NCBI GenBank assembly: GCA_004554425.1 | Contig: SFMI01000005.1 | Span: 1-61,019, forward strand | DNA: 61,019 nt | Source: Candidatus Saccharimonadota bacterium | Lineage (GTDB): Bacteria > Eremiobacterota > Xenobia > Xenobiales > Xenobiaceae | Direction of reading: 5' to 3' | Shown: piece by piece, positions 43,474 to 52,601 of the stretch | Layout of the letters: every line of letters starts with the position of its first letter | Numbering within the stretch: the first letter of the stretch is position 1 | The notes under the pieces: model-generated | What the model saw: only the letters and a program-made list of their open reading frames with translations | Databases searched by the model: none | Told to the model about the DNA's origin: nothing | Translations under genes and position numbers: made by a program

Positions 43474-44643
43474 TTAGAGCTGAGCTGACAATTGGGAAAG
43501 CGGAAGTAAAGCGGAAATAACGACCATGCCTACCACTATACCCATAAAGAGAATAAGGCACGGCTCCAGCCAGCGAATCATAGCTTGACGACGACGAGCT
43601 AACTCTCGCTCGTAAAAGCTGGCTGCAGAAGTGAGCATTTCATCCATGTTGCCGGTCTTTTCGCCTGTTCTTAAAAATTGCTGGAGCAATGGCGGAATAA
43701 GCTGGATACGAGAAAGCGAATTGGAGAGACCGTCGCCGCGTTCAACTGCTTGCTCTACGCCGCGCAACTCTTTGTCTAAAGCGGCATTGTCTACAACTTC
43801 ACGGCTCATTTGCAAAGAACGAACCAAGGGCACGCCTGAGCTTTGTAATAATGCTAAAGTGCGAGCCCATCTGGCTAAGAGACCAGCTTTAATCATGCGC
43901 CCCAAAATGGGAAAGTTCATTTTAAGTTTATCTTTAGTCAGATTTGAAAGAGAATGGGAAATTAAGAATATAATAACTACGGCTCCACCTAAAACTGCCG
44001 GTCCCCAGCTGCGCAAAAATGTACCCGCATTGATCATTAGTTGAGTAATGGCGGGAAGCTCGTTGCCTGTGGAGTCATACATCTCTTGAATTACAGGTGT
44101 TAAAAACATAACTAAAGCAATTAAGAGTACTATCGATAAGGAAACTAATACTACAGGATAGGCTAGGGCCGATTGTAAAGCGCGACGATGCTCTATTTCA
44201 TCTTGTAAAAAGTTGGCATAGCGCTCCAAAATGACGCCGGGCTGGCCAGCTTCTTCACCGGCACTGACCATGCGTACTAACATAGGAGGAAAGATACTAT
44301 CTTCAGTAAGACTGCTAGATAAGCTTTCACCTTCACGCAAACGCACTTGCACGCGAGCTAAAGCTTTGCGCAATTTGGCACTTTCAGCCGATTCGGCTAA
44401 TGAACCCAAAGCCTCATCCATAGGAATGCCCGACTTAAGCAAAGCCGACAATTGTAAAACTGTGTAAGCCAAATCGTCATCGCCAGCTTGGCCACCCTTT
44501 GTGCCGCCGTCTTCTTCTACTTTGGTTGGAAAAATTTTGCGCTCTTTAAGCTTTTGGTGAGCTACGGCATGGGAAACTGCCGCCACCAGGCCCTTTACTT
44601 GTTTGCCTTTACTGTCGGTACCTTCGTAAGAATAAAGAGGCAT
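43474..44643 (-). CDS. gspF: Type II secretion inner-membrane protein GspF
   Basis: A 389-residue protein of the GspF/PilC family. Two T2SSF repeats of ~120 residues are present (about 70-190 and 275-385) with three membrane segments: near 170-190, 220-240 and at the C-terminus (LFMGIVVGMVVISALLPL). The N-terminal MPLYSYEGTDSKGKQVKG is typical. It anchors the assembly ATPase GspE to the membrane. Last gene of the leftward gspLMNDEF operon, 41 nt after gspE. Confidence 0.95.
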   Translation of the reverse strand: MPLYSYEGTDSKGKQVKGLVAAVSHAVAHQKLKERKIFPTKVEEDGGTKGGQAGDDDLAYTVLQLSALLKSGIPMDEALGSLAESAESAKLRKALARVQVRLREGESLSSSLTEDSIFPPMLVRMVSAGEEAGQPGVILERYANFLQDEIEHRRALQSALAYPVVLVSLSIVLLIALVMFLTPVIQEMYDSTGNELPAITQLMINAGTFLRSWGPAVLGGAVVIIFLISHSLSNLTKDKLKMNFPILGRMIKAGLLARWARTLALLQSSGVPLVRSLQMSREVVDNAALDKELRGVEQAVERGDGLSNSLSRIQLIPPLLQQFLRTGEKTGNMDEMLTSAASFYERELARRRQAMIRWLEPCLILFMGIVVGMVVISALLPLSQLSAQL

Positions 44644-44684
44644 AGCGCTTTAATGTATTCTCCTTGAGTTTGACTCCGAAAAAA

Positions 44685-46127
44685 TTATAAGCGGGCGGCC
44701 CGCAGCGCTTCTTGCGGGGTGGTTAAGCCCAATTCCACTTTTTTGATAGCGTCGTCTAAAAGGGTAGCCATGCCCTTATCGCGGGCCGCCTTACCTAAAA
44801 TGCGTGAGTCTTCCGAACGAGCAATGCGACTGCGCAAGTCCTCATCGACGCTCATAATTTCGTAGATACCCAGACGGCCTTTATAGCCGGAACCGTGGCA
44901 TTGAGGACAACCTACTGGCTTATAAAATTGCGATCCGGCAGGTACTTTCTGAATGCCCAAACGATATAAATCGTTAGGATCGGGATCGCAAGGTTGCTTA
45001 CAATGGGGGCATAAGTTGCGTACCAAACGCTGAGCCATGGCCCCTAAAAGTGAAGAAGAGAGCAAATAGGGCGGTATGCCAAGGTCGAGCAAACGGGTGG
45101 CGGCAGTGGGGGCGTCGTTGGTGTGCAAAGTAGAAAGCACCAAGTGGCCTGTCAAGGCGGCGTGAATAGCAATATCAGCCGTTTCCGGATCGCGGATCTC
45201 ACCAACCATGATAACGTCGGGGTCTTGACGCAAAACTGAGCGCAAACCGCTGGCAAAAGTCATGCCGATTTTTTCATTAACTTGAATCTGACCTACGCCA
45301 GCTAACTGATATTCTACAGGATCTTCAATGGTAATAATGTTGCGCTCTGGAGAGCGAATCATATCCAAAATAGCATACAGAGTAGTCGTTTTACCAGAGC
45401 CTGTAGGGCCGGTAATTAAGAACAATCCGTAAGGATGACTAACTAAATCGGTAACTACTTGGCGGTCGTGCTCATTGAGGCCCAATTGCTTAAGGCTAAG
45501 CATGCGTAAGTTTTTTTCCAAAAGGCGCATTACCACACGCTCACCGTGCAAAGTGGGCACTATAGAGACACGTACATCTAATTGCCTATCGCCAGAGTGA
45601 ACATGTAAACGGCCGTCTTGGGGATGACGCGTCTCAGCTAAGTCCAGATTGGACATAACTTTTACACGAGCTACCAGCTGTTGATGGCTGGAGCGAGCCA
45701 TTTTGTGCACTTCATGCAAAACACCGTCGATACGCATACGCACTACAGTTTGCTCAGCGTAAGGCTCAATGTGAATGTCGGAAGTACGCGTTTCCATCGC
45801 TTTGAGGAACAAAGTATTGAGTAAGCGTACTACAGGAGCGTCTGCTGCGTCAGCCAGCAAATCTTGGCTTATATCGACATCTTTGGTGTCGTCGGCTTCG
45901 TCACTTTGGCCTAAGTTCTCTTCGTCGACCATCATGCGGCGTAAACCGTTTTCCAGCTCTTCTACACTCATGACTACAGGGATGACGTCTTTGTGTAGCA
46001 GCAGACGAATATCTTCAAAGAGCTGACGAGGGGTATCCTTATGGATACCTATCTTGATGAAGCTTTCTTCTTCCTCTAAAGGCAGAATATGGTGGCGTTG
46101 ATAAAACTCGGTAGGAATGGAAGGCAC
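44685..46127 (-). CDS. gspE: Type II secretion assembly ATPase GspE
   Basis: A 480-residue hexameric ATPase that powers pseudopilus assembly. Walker A GPTGSGKTTTLYAIL, the Asp box (IITIEDPVEYQLAGVGQIQVN), Walker B (DPDVIMVGEIRDPETA), the His box and the zinc-binding tetracysteine module (CPHCKQPC...CPQCHGSG) are all present. It lacks the full N1 domain found in longer GspE proteins, so binding to GspL may differ. Start ATG 46127; the ribosome site is modest (AGGAG 9 nt upstream). It lies between gspD and gspF. Confidence 0.96.
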   Translation of the reverse strand: MPSIPTEFYQRHHILPLEEEESFIKIGIHKDTPRQLFEDIRLLLHKDVIPVVMSVEELENGLRRMMVDEENLGQSDEADDTKDVDISQDLLADAADAPVVRLLNTLFLKAMETRTSDIHIEPYAEQTVVRMRIDGVLHEVHKMARSSHQQLVARVKVMSNLDLAETRHPQDGRLHVHSGDRQLDVRVSIVPTLHGERVVMRLLEKNLRMLSLKQLGLNEHDRQVVTDLVSHPYGLFLITGPTGSGKTTTLYAILDMIRSPERNIITIEDPVEYQLAGVGQIQVNEKIGMTFASGLRSVLRQDPDVIMVGEIRDPETADIAIHAALTGHLVLSTLHTNDAPTAATRLLDLGIPPYLLSSSLLGAMAQRLVRNLCPHCKQPCDPDPNDLYRLGIQKVPAGSQFYKPVGCPQCHGSGYKGRLGIYEIMSVDEDLRSRIARSEDSRILGKAARDKGMATLLDDAIKKVELGLTTPQEALRAARL

Positions 46128-46183
46128 AGAACTTCTCCTAGCTCAAAATGCGAAAGAGCATAACTTGCGTTAAGGTTTATCTA

Positions 46184-48682
46184 TTAGTGATTCTCCAAAC
46201 TCACAGGAGCTGGAATAACTTCCTCTTCTTTAGGAGCAGAAGGAGCAGCTGTCGATCCGGAAGCCGGAGTAATCTTTACTGTGGCTGGAGTAAGCGAATC
46301 TTTTACTTCGGTGGGGACTTCTACACTGGCAGTGCGCAATTGCTCTTGCTTAGGTAGAGGATCCTGTACGTTGCTATAAACAGTATGCTCGGCATCCATT
46401 TTGTCGAAGACACGTCGTTTGGCTACATTGGCGTAACGGCGGCTCTGTTTTTTGCTGAGCTTTTTGCCTTGACGGCTCTTATCGGTATCGGCCAATTTCT
46501 TCTGCTTATCGACCTCATTGCTTACAGAAGAAGCTTTGGCAGACTTGGTGCTCTTCTTGTCGGTAGCCTTAGTAACTTTGGCTTCTGAAGAGTCGTTGTC
46601 GGTGCTTTTTACTTCAGGGACAACTTGTAAAGTATCGCGATTTTCGTAATTTTGATCGCCAGCTTCGCCTATGCCATCGAGGTAAGGACTAATGGCACTG
46701 TCATTGGCGTCGACAGTTTCGTCCAAATCGACGATCTTAGGAGTTAAAGAAATAAAGATGCTAGTTTTTTGATCGTCTGTACTCTTATCGCGGAATAGCC
46801 AGCCCAACAAAGGCAAGTCTTTGAGGATAGGTACACCTTTTACTTGGTCGGAAGTACGCTTGGAAATCAGGCCGCCGATCAACAAAGTTTTGCCATCGGG
46901 AATAGTGACAGTAGTATCGACACTGCGGTTGGAAACTACAGGAGCGCTGAATTTGACGCCGGCCATCTCTTGATCGAGATATTCGGTTACTTCTTGGATC
47001 TCTTGTTTTACTTCCATACGGATCTTGCCTGTGCGACTCATGTGAGGAGTCACTTCCAGCTTGATACCTACTTCACGATAATCAAAGGTGACGGTAGGGG
47101 ATCCGTAGGCATCGAGTTTGCCACCAGTGGCGAAAGGTACTACTTGACCCACATTGATAGTAGCTTTCTTGTTGTCTTGGGTAAGTACGCGAGGCGCGGA
47201 AATTAAGTTGAAATCGTTGCTAGAATTGAGGGCGGATAAGTAGGCGAAAAACTCTGGAACGTCGACGCTTTGGTTGCTAACAGTAATGGTGCGGGTATTG
47301 CCTCCCACTACGCCGGCTACGAAGTTGCCTCCGGCCAGTACGTTAAGTAAGCCTTCTTCAGTTAAGCCTCCTTTATAGGATCCGATAACGCCTCCGGAGG
47401 TGAGCGCTTGCCAACCAATACCTAATTCAGCAGCTCTCTTAAGAGAAACTTCAGCTACAATAGCAGAAATTTGCACTTGACTGCGCTCGGCGTCTAATTT
47501 GGCAATAACCGCTTTAAGCTCGTCATATTCGGAAGGAGATATGTAAAGTACCAAAGAGTTTGTATCACTGTCGGCCGATACTTTAGAAGAAGTAAAGCCT
47601 ACAGTTGCGGGCTTATCTTTGGCGCCGGTGGGGCCGGTCACGCCGTCGGAAGCGCTGCGGAAACTCTTACTAGCATTGCTTGTGGTATTCTCGGTGGCCG
47701 GTACTTTAGATTCTTTAAGCTGCTCTTCAACTGCCTTTTGGCGCTCGGAAAGCATGTCGGAAAGAATTTTGGCTACATCTTCAGCTTGAGCAAATTGGAG
47801 ATGGTAAACGAAGAAGCGGGCCGGTTCCGTCTTAGTGGGAGCGGCCATAGGAATATCCAATTTCTTCAGGATCTTTTTTACGTCGCGCAAATCTTTGGGA
47901 TAGGCACTGATAACTACACCGTTGGAAGGGCCAAAAGCGGCAATACCAAAAGTCTTCTTGGTCTCTTTGTCGTTGTAAAGAGGCTTAATGGCCGCAACTA
48001 CTTTTTCGGCTTCCATATATTTTGGAAAGACGACTTCGGTCTTTAAACTGGGTTCTAAGCTATCCAGACTTTTTACTATTTGGCCAATACGATTGACGAT
48101 AGAAGCCTTGTCTACTACTAAAACGGCCAAGCCATCTTTATAAGCGCTCAAAACACCATTTTCGGATAGTAAAGGCTTTACAGCATTGACTACGCTTTCA
48201 GGATCACCTTGACTCATAATCAACACGGCCATTACGTACTCTTCACCGGTAGGGTTGGCTTGCAAGGCAGGCATGAAAGAACCCATGCTTCTAGCTGTGC
48301 TGCCAGGCACAATTTGGACATGATCGCCACGATTTACTACAGTAAAACCGTACCGATTGACTGCAGCTTTGAAAATATCCCAAGCTTCAGGAATACTTAC
48401 TTCCCGTGAAGACAGAATTGTCAGCTTGCCCTTCACTTTTTCGTCCACAATGATATTGCGTCCGGTCAGCTCGCTCATAACTCGAGAGAGAACGCGAATG
48501 TCGATATTTTCAAAGTTGAGCAAAATATGGCCGTTGCGCATTGAATCAGCTATGGTCTTGCTCAGCATAGGCTTTTGCGGCTCTGTTTCGCTGTTTTTGG
48601 CCGGATCATTTGAAAAGGCCGGTGCAACTGATACCAGCACCGTCAGCAAAGCTGTCACTATGTATACTCGAAACTTATTCAC
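46184..48682 (-). CDS. gspD: Type II secretion secretin GspD
   Basis: An 832-residue outer-membrane channel. Signal peptide at 1-24; N0 domain (LLNFENIDIRVLSRVMSELTG), then N1-N3 repeats, and the secretin domain with VPFATGGKLDA, VGIKLEVTPHM and the final SIFISLTPKIVD. A 180-residue Lys/Ser/Asp-rich tail follows the secretin domain; it is unusually long. Start: GTG at 48680-48682 with AGGAG 10 nt upstream, 2 nt after the gspN stop; the upstream frame reads into gspN and is rejected. The tail shows no known pilotin-binding helix that I can name. Confidence 0.95.
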   Translation of the reverse strand: MNKFRVYIVTALLTVLVSVAPAFSNDPAKNSETEPQKPMLSKTIADSMRNGHILLNFENIDIRVLSRVMSELTGRNIIVDEKVKGKLTILSSREVSIPEAWDIFKAAVNRYGFTVVNRGDHVQIVPGSTARSMGSFMPALQANPTGEEYVMAVLIMSQGDPESVVNAVKPLLSENGVLSAYKDGLAVLVVDKASIVNRIGQIVKSLDSLEPSLKTEVVFPKYMEAEKVVAAIKPLYNDKETKKTFGIAAFGPSNGVVISAYPKDLRDVKKILKKLDIPMAAPTKTEPARFFVYHLQFAQAEDVAKILSDMLSERQKAVEEQLKESKVPATENTTSNASKSFRSASDGVTGPTGAKDKPATVGFTSSKVSADSDTNSLVLYISPSEYDELKAVIAKLDAERSQVQISAIVAEVSLKRAAELGIGWQALTSGGVIGSYKGGLTEEGLLNVLAGGNFVAGVVGGNTRTITVSNQSVDVPEFFAYLSALNSSNDFNLISAPRVLTQDNKKATINVGQVVPFATGGKLDAYGSPTVTFDYREVGIKLEVTPHMSRTGKIRMEVKQEIQEVTEYLDQEMAGVKFSAPVVSNRSVDTTVTIPDGKTLLIGGLISKRTSDQVKGVPILKDLPLLGWLFRDKSTDDQKTSIFISLTPKIVDLDETVDANDSAISPYLDGIGEAGDQNYENRDTLQVVPEVKSTDNDSSEAKVTKATDKKSTKSAKASSVSNEVDKQKKLADTDKSRQGKKLSKKQSRRYANVAKRRVFDKMDAEHTVYSNVQDPLPKQEQLRTASVEVPTEVKDSLTPATVKITPASGSTAAPSAPKEEEVIPAPVSLENH

Positions 48683-48684
48683 TA

Positions 48685-49575
48685 CTAGCGTGCTCCTGCA
48701 AGGTTCCATTCGGGATTGGCCCAAGTACCGGAAATATTGACTTTATGCGTGCCAAACATTTTTGTTTTGAAAGTGAGATCGCCATTAAGCATGGGCGAGC
48801 TGCTTTGGGGGGTCGAGCGCAGCGAAACAAGTCCTTCACCAGTTACATCTTGGCTATAAAGGGTGAGTCTGCTGTTTACGGAAGTGCGCTTGGGGGCGTT
48901 ATCCGCTCTCTGGCTAGCGTCGACAGAGCCGACCTGGCCGCTGCGGGTAGAAGTTGAAGCTTCGTAAGGCTCAATGGTGATATTGGCGCCTATCTCCAAA
49001 TCGTGCAACTCGATGGGCAAGGAGCCTTTTAAAGACGGTACCTTAAGATCGAGCGTTCCTTTGCCTTTAGAAGATAAATAATTATAGTTAAGCTGACCGC
49101 TTAGCTGTACCGCTTTTAAATCTTGAGAACCTGTATCTAAAGCTAAATTTTCGCTTTTAAAATTGAGTTCGGAAGCGTTGAGGCTGAGCGAAGCCGTGCC
49201 CGGAATAACATTGTCTTTTCTCTCCGAATCTGTGGCTTTTGCAGCAGAATCCGTGTCAGTTGTCTTGCTGTTGCTGGCTTCGGCTAAAACTCTGGCTGAA
49301 TCGTACTGAGTGAAATTAACGCTAAGTCCCTTGAGCGAATAACCTATAAAGGCTTTATCAGCTGTAAAGTAACCTCCGGTAGGGAGAGTAACTAAGAGCT
49401 TCTTTAAATTCACTCCTGTAAGCCCCATAGACATTTCATCCCAGGTGATAACGATACCGGTAGATTTCTCGGTCGAGGCTATTACTCTGCTTAAAATTGT
49501 TTCATAGGGCAAGCGTATCAGCAAGACCAGGACAAAAACAACCAGCCAGACACATGCTTTGGCTAAAAGCTTCAT
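48685..49575 (-). CDS. gspN: Type II secretion protein GspN
   Basis: A 296-residue protein with one N-terminal membrane helix (about 5-22) and a periplasmic part of beta-strand repeats (LSLNASELNFKSENLALDTG, ALNYNYLSSKGKGTLDLKV-like) as in the GspN/AsmA-like family. It carries a Ser/Thr/Asp-rich stretch near residue 110 and another near 215. It overlaps gspM by 4 nt (ATGA), and gspD starts 2 nt after its stop. In several phyla GspN sits with PilM-type GspL, as here. Confidence 0.8.
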   Translation of the reverse strand: MKLLAKACVWLVVFVLVLLIRLPYETILSRVIASTEKSTGIVITWDEMSMGLTGVNLKKLLVTLPTGGYFTADKAFIGYSLKGLSVNFTQYDSARVLAEASNSKTTDTDSAAKATDSERKDNVIPGTASLSLNASELNFKSENLALDTGSQDLKAVQLSGQLNYNYLSSKGKGTLDLKVPSLKGSLPIELHDLEIGANITIEPYEASTSTRSGQVGSVDASQRADNAPKRTSVNSRLTLYSQDVTGEGLVSLRSTPQSSSPMLNGDLTFKTKMFGTHKVNISGTWANPEWNLAGAR

Positions 49576-50024
49576 GACGGCACCTCGACCATAAATTCTA
49601 AATTCCAGCGACCATTACCGTCACTATCATCGAGGCTGAAACTCTTGATAATAACGTTGGTAGCTCTCATTGAGTCGAGCAACTCAGTAATTTGCTCTGC
49701 TGTAACTGAGCGCAACTTCACTTGTACGCCCTGGCTGTTCTTATAGGGGTTGTTGCTCTCTACGTTTTTTTCAAGGTTTTTTAGCACTGAAGTGCTCATC
49801 CAAGAGGCTGTATTGGGATTAGGTACGGCTTTGGAATTTTTGGAACGAGAGAAGTCTTGCATAGCCTGAGTAATGCCTTTGCGCTCTAAACGCAAGCGAG
49901 CAACGCGGGCTTCGGTGGCGCTTATCGCTTTGTAGCGCGGCACAGCATAAAACAGTGCCCAAAGTAAAGCGACCAGTAGCAAAATAACTATAAAAAGTAA
50001 TTGCTTGGAAACATTTTGGTTCAC
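49572..50024 (-). CDS. gspM: GspM/PilO-like inner-membrane protein
   Basis: A 150-residue bitopic protein: a cytoplasmic N-terminus, a membrane helix at about 9-27 (LLFIVILLLVALLWALFYAV), a short coiled coil, and a ferredoxin-like periplasmic part (VKLRSVTAEQITELLDSMRATNVIIKSF). This is the GspM/PilO layout. It overlaps gspL and gspN by 4 nt each, so the three are translationally coupled. It likely dimerises with GspL and links to the pseudopilus. Confidence 0.82.
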   Translation of the reverse strand: MNQNVSKQLLFIVILLLVALLWALFYAVPRYKAISATEARVARLRLERKGITQAMQDFSRSKNSKAVPNPNTASWMSTSVLKNLEKNVESNNPYKNSQGVQVKLRSVTAEQITELLDSMRATNVIIKSFSLDDSDGNGRWNLEFMVEVPS

Positions 50025-51367
50025 GGGGCCGGCACTTCTCCTTCTATAGAGAACGAAACCACGTCTTGGCGGCCTTTTTTATTCTCTAAAATTTCCGGCT
50101 TTTGCAAGATGCCTTCAATGCCTTGGCGGAATTCTTCTACTTGCTGAACAGAACGAGCCTGGCCTTGTAAAGTCATGGTCGGCACCTCTTTTTCGGCCGC
50201 AAAATCCATTTTTCTAATTTCCAAATTGGGCTGTTTGCTTAAAGGACGAGCCATTTGGGCCATAAGTTCCAAAATGTACTCTGGAGAGGAACGCTTATTG
50301 GCTACATTGGTTTCGGTTAGCTTATTTAAAGCGCTCTGATAATCTTCGGGATCTTGTTTGGTCAAATCTGGCAATACCTGAGCGGCGGCCTCTTGGTAGA
50401 CGGCAGTTTGCTGCTCTAAGCTCTTGTTGGCGGTATAGTTGTGTATTTCTAAATTTAAAGTGGCCAGAACCAATAGCACGAGCAACCAGATAGCATATTT
50501 CCAAGGTAACGTAGGCTCTTCTTCGACAACGTGAACAAGCTGAACTCTGGGGACGCCCGGCTTGTTGGCCAAGGCCATACCGTAAGCTACTGCGTCTGTA
50601 TAGGGACTCAAACCAGAAGGCATAGGCATAGGTTCGACAACCTGACCTAATAAGGATGATAACTCTTCTGGCAAGCCTTTCATTTGAGCGCCGCCGCCGC
50701 AAATAAACACCTTGTCGAAGGGAACGGGAGCGCTTAAAAGGCTAGTCTCCACTATCTCTTGCAACCATTGCTTGCATTTGGGCTCATCTATACCTACGGT
50801 AAGTTTATGGACTTCGGCTTCTTGGTCGCCAATTTTCTTCTCTAAAGAAATCTCTTTGGTAAGGCTACGTCCGCCCCTGAAAGAGACTCTGACCCAATAG
50901 ATGGTGCCTTCTTTTATGGCACAGACGGTCGTTTTGGAAGCGCCAAAATCGAAAACGAGCGCTTCTTCAACTTTAGCTTCGTGACACAAGCGCAAATATG
51001 CGAAAGGCTCGGCGTCGATAATAGATTCTTCTGGAAGCTTGTATTGCTCTTTAAATTCGGCCAGTTGGGAATTTAAAGTAATCGCTACCGTGGCGCTGTC
51101 TTCTTTTACAATCCAGTCCCAGGAGGCTTCGTCAATAGGGAAAGGCAGAGACAAGCGCAGCTCTTCTCTGATAACATTGCCTTGTATTTCACGGCCAGAA
51201 TCGGGAACGTTCAGCGTTCTAATAGTCAGTCTATCTGAAGGCATACTGACAATAGGCGACTTAAAACTAGCGTACGAATCCAATTTTATAGGTGCTCCCC
51301 AGAGCAAGCCTACCGATACTGCACGTGTCTCCGTATGTCCAAAGTCTAAACCCGCTGCGCGGAACAT
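50021..51367 (-). CDS. gspL: GspL-like protein: PilM actin fold fused to a PilN-like domain
   Basis: A 448-residue protein. The N-terminal 270 residues have an actin/PilM fold (AAGLDFGHTETRAVSV; LVFDFGASKTTVCAI; FICGGGAQMKGLPE). A membrane helix at about 290-310 (WLLVLLVLATLNLEI) is followed by a coiled coil and a periplasmic ferredoxin-like PilN-type domain. This fused PilM-PilN layout equals GspL. It recruits GspE. First gene of the leftward operon; divergent from gspC. Start ATG 51367 with a weak AAGAG upstream. Confidence 0.88.
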   Translation of the reverse strand: MFRAAGLDFGHTETRAVSVGLLWGAPIKLDSYASFKSPIVSMPSDRLTIRTLNVPDSGREIQGNVIREELRLSLPFPIDEASWDWIVKEDSATVAITLNSQLAEFKEQYKLPEESIIDAEPFAYLRLCHEAKVEEALVFDFGASKTTVCAIKEGTIYWVRVSFRGGRSLTKEISLEKKIGDQEAEVHKLTVGIDEPKCKQWLQEIVETSLLSAPVPFDKVFICGGGAQMKGLPEELSSLLGQVVEPMPMPSGLSPYTDAVAYGMALANKPGVPRVQLVHVVEEEPTLPWKYAIWLLVLLVLATLNLEIHNYTANKSLEQQTAVYQEAAAQVLPDLTKQDPEDYQSALNKLTETNVANKRSSPEYILELMAQMARPLSKQPNLEIRKMDFAAEKEVPTMTLQGQARSVQQVEEFRQGIEGILQKPEILENKKGRQDVVSFSIEGEVPAP

Positions 51368-51438
51368 AATGTAACTCTTACTTAACAGGGTGTATGCTCA
51401 AAGCTTATGTCTTTTACGGCCTACCCACCGGGCCAAAC

Positions 51439-51468
51439 TTCACAACAAGCCGCTCGAACTTCTATACT
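51439..51468 (+). promoter_or_regulatory. Candidate sigma-70 promoter of gspC
   Basis: TTCACA (51439-51444), an 18-nt spacer and TATACT (51463-51468) lie in the 144-nt divergent gap between gspL and gspC, about 43 nt before the TTG start. Confidence 0.4.
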
Positions 51469-51511
51469 GAAGTGGCTAAACCTTCTACCTGAGCTGAGCT
51501 TCCCCTGAAGC

Positions 51512-52537
51512 TTGGCTCACTCTTATGGCAAGAGGAATAAAGCTTTTTTTGCCAAAAATAATCAAGTTATGCTTAGTCCCTCTTATAGCCGCTTTCTCAC
51601 TTGGGCTCTAGTTATCGGCTCGGCAGCTTTGTGCGCCGATATCAGTGCGGCCTCTTTAGATGCTTATTTTACCAATTCTCCTGGTAGTATTGAAATAGAA
51701 AAAAATATTCGCAGTTCTCGATCCGATTTAACTTCCGCTCAAGCCAAAGATATCGCTTCAGCTTTGCGCCAGCCGGTGGAAAAAAAGCCAGCTCCTCCTA
51801 AGAAAAAGCGCAAAAGCAGAATTATTGGCGACAAAAGCTCGACTGCTCGTTCAGAGCGCCAAACGAAAGATACTCAAAAAGAAGATAAGCGTGATATTAG
51901 CAAAGCCGTTTTACAAGGCACGTTAATTTCGCCTTCTTCGCGTGCTGCTATTTTGGAATTGGCTCCCGGAGTAGTGGAAATAGTGGCCGAAGGGGAAGAT
52001 ATTGGCAAATATACCTTAACTGAAGTCGGTTCCGCTTGGGCTCGCTTCGAAAATGATGAAGAAGAGTTACTCTTTGTGGCTGACAGCTTGAGCTTATCCG
52101 AAGGCCAAGATGATAAAAGTTCCGGACCTATTGTTAAGAAACGCCCCAAAGCTGAAGAAAATGAAGAAGCAGCCGAACAAGACAAAGAAGATGATAAAGA
52201 GGATAACAGCGACGACGGACAGCCAAGGGTTAGTATGGCTGACGTGCGCCAAGCTTTAGATAATTCCGCTGAAATGGCTAAGCAATTGCGCGTTGTTCCG
52301 CAAGAAAAAGATGGTCAGCCTTATGGTACCAGAGTAGATTTTAGGGATGCCAACAACTTATTGGCCCGTATGGGAGTGAAAGATCGCGACATTATGCTTT
52401 CTATCAATGGCATTCCTACGCGCAGTGCCGAAGAAATGTATCGCGGTTATATGACCTTGCGCAACGCCAATTCATTTGAATTTGTAGTAGAAAGAGATGG
52501 CAAAGAAGAGACGATTCGTTACGAGTTAGATAAATAA
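51512..52537 (+). CDS. gspC: GspC-like protein with PDZ-type C-terminus
   Basis: A 341-residue protein. A membrane segment (about 27-46) is followed by a Lys-rich linker, a homology-region-like domain (VLQGTLISPSSRAAILELAPG...VAEGEDIGKYTLTEVGSAW), an acidic disordered linker of ~50 residues (EENEEAAEQDKEDDKED), and a C-terminal PDZ-like domain (LLARMGVKDRDIMLSINGIPTRSAEEMYRGYMTLRN). This is the order in GspC, which joins the inner-membrane platform to the secretin. It is transcribed away from the other gsp genes. The start is uncertain: TTG 51512 (poor ribosome site) or ATG 51569; the second still keeps the membrane segment. Confidence 0.78.
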   Translation: MAHSYGKRNKAFFAKNNQVMLSPSYSRFLTWALVIGSAALCADISAASLDAYFTNSPGSIEIEKNIRSSRSDLTSAQAKDIASALRQPVEKKPAPPKKKRKSRIIGDKSSTARSERQTKDTQKEDKRDISKAVLQGTLISPSSRAAILELAPGVVEIVAEGEDIGKYTLTEVGSAWARFENDEEELLFVADSLSLSEGQDDKSSGPIVKKRPKAEENEEAAEQDKEDDKEDNSDDGQPRVSMADVRQALDNSAEMAKQLRVVPQEKDGQPYGTRVDFRDANNLLARMGVKDRDIMLSINGIPTRSAEEMYRGYMTLRNANSFEFVVERDGKEETIRYELDK

Positions 52538-52601
52538 TCAGGTTGAGCTTGCTCCCAATTTGCGACAAGGGGAAAGGCTCAGGAGAGGCAGGTATCAGAG
52601 T

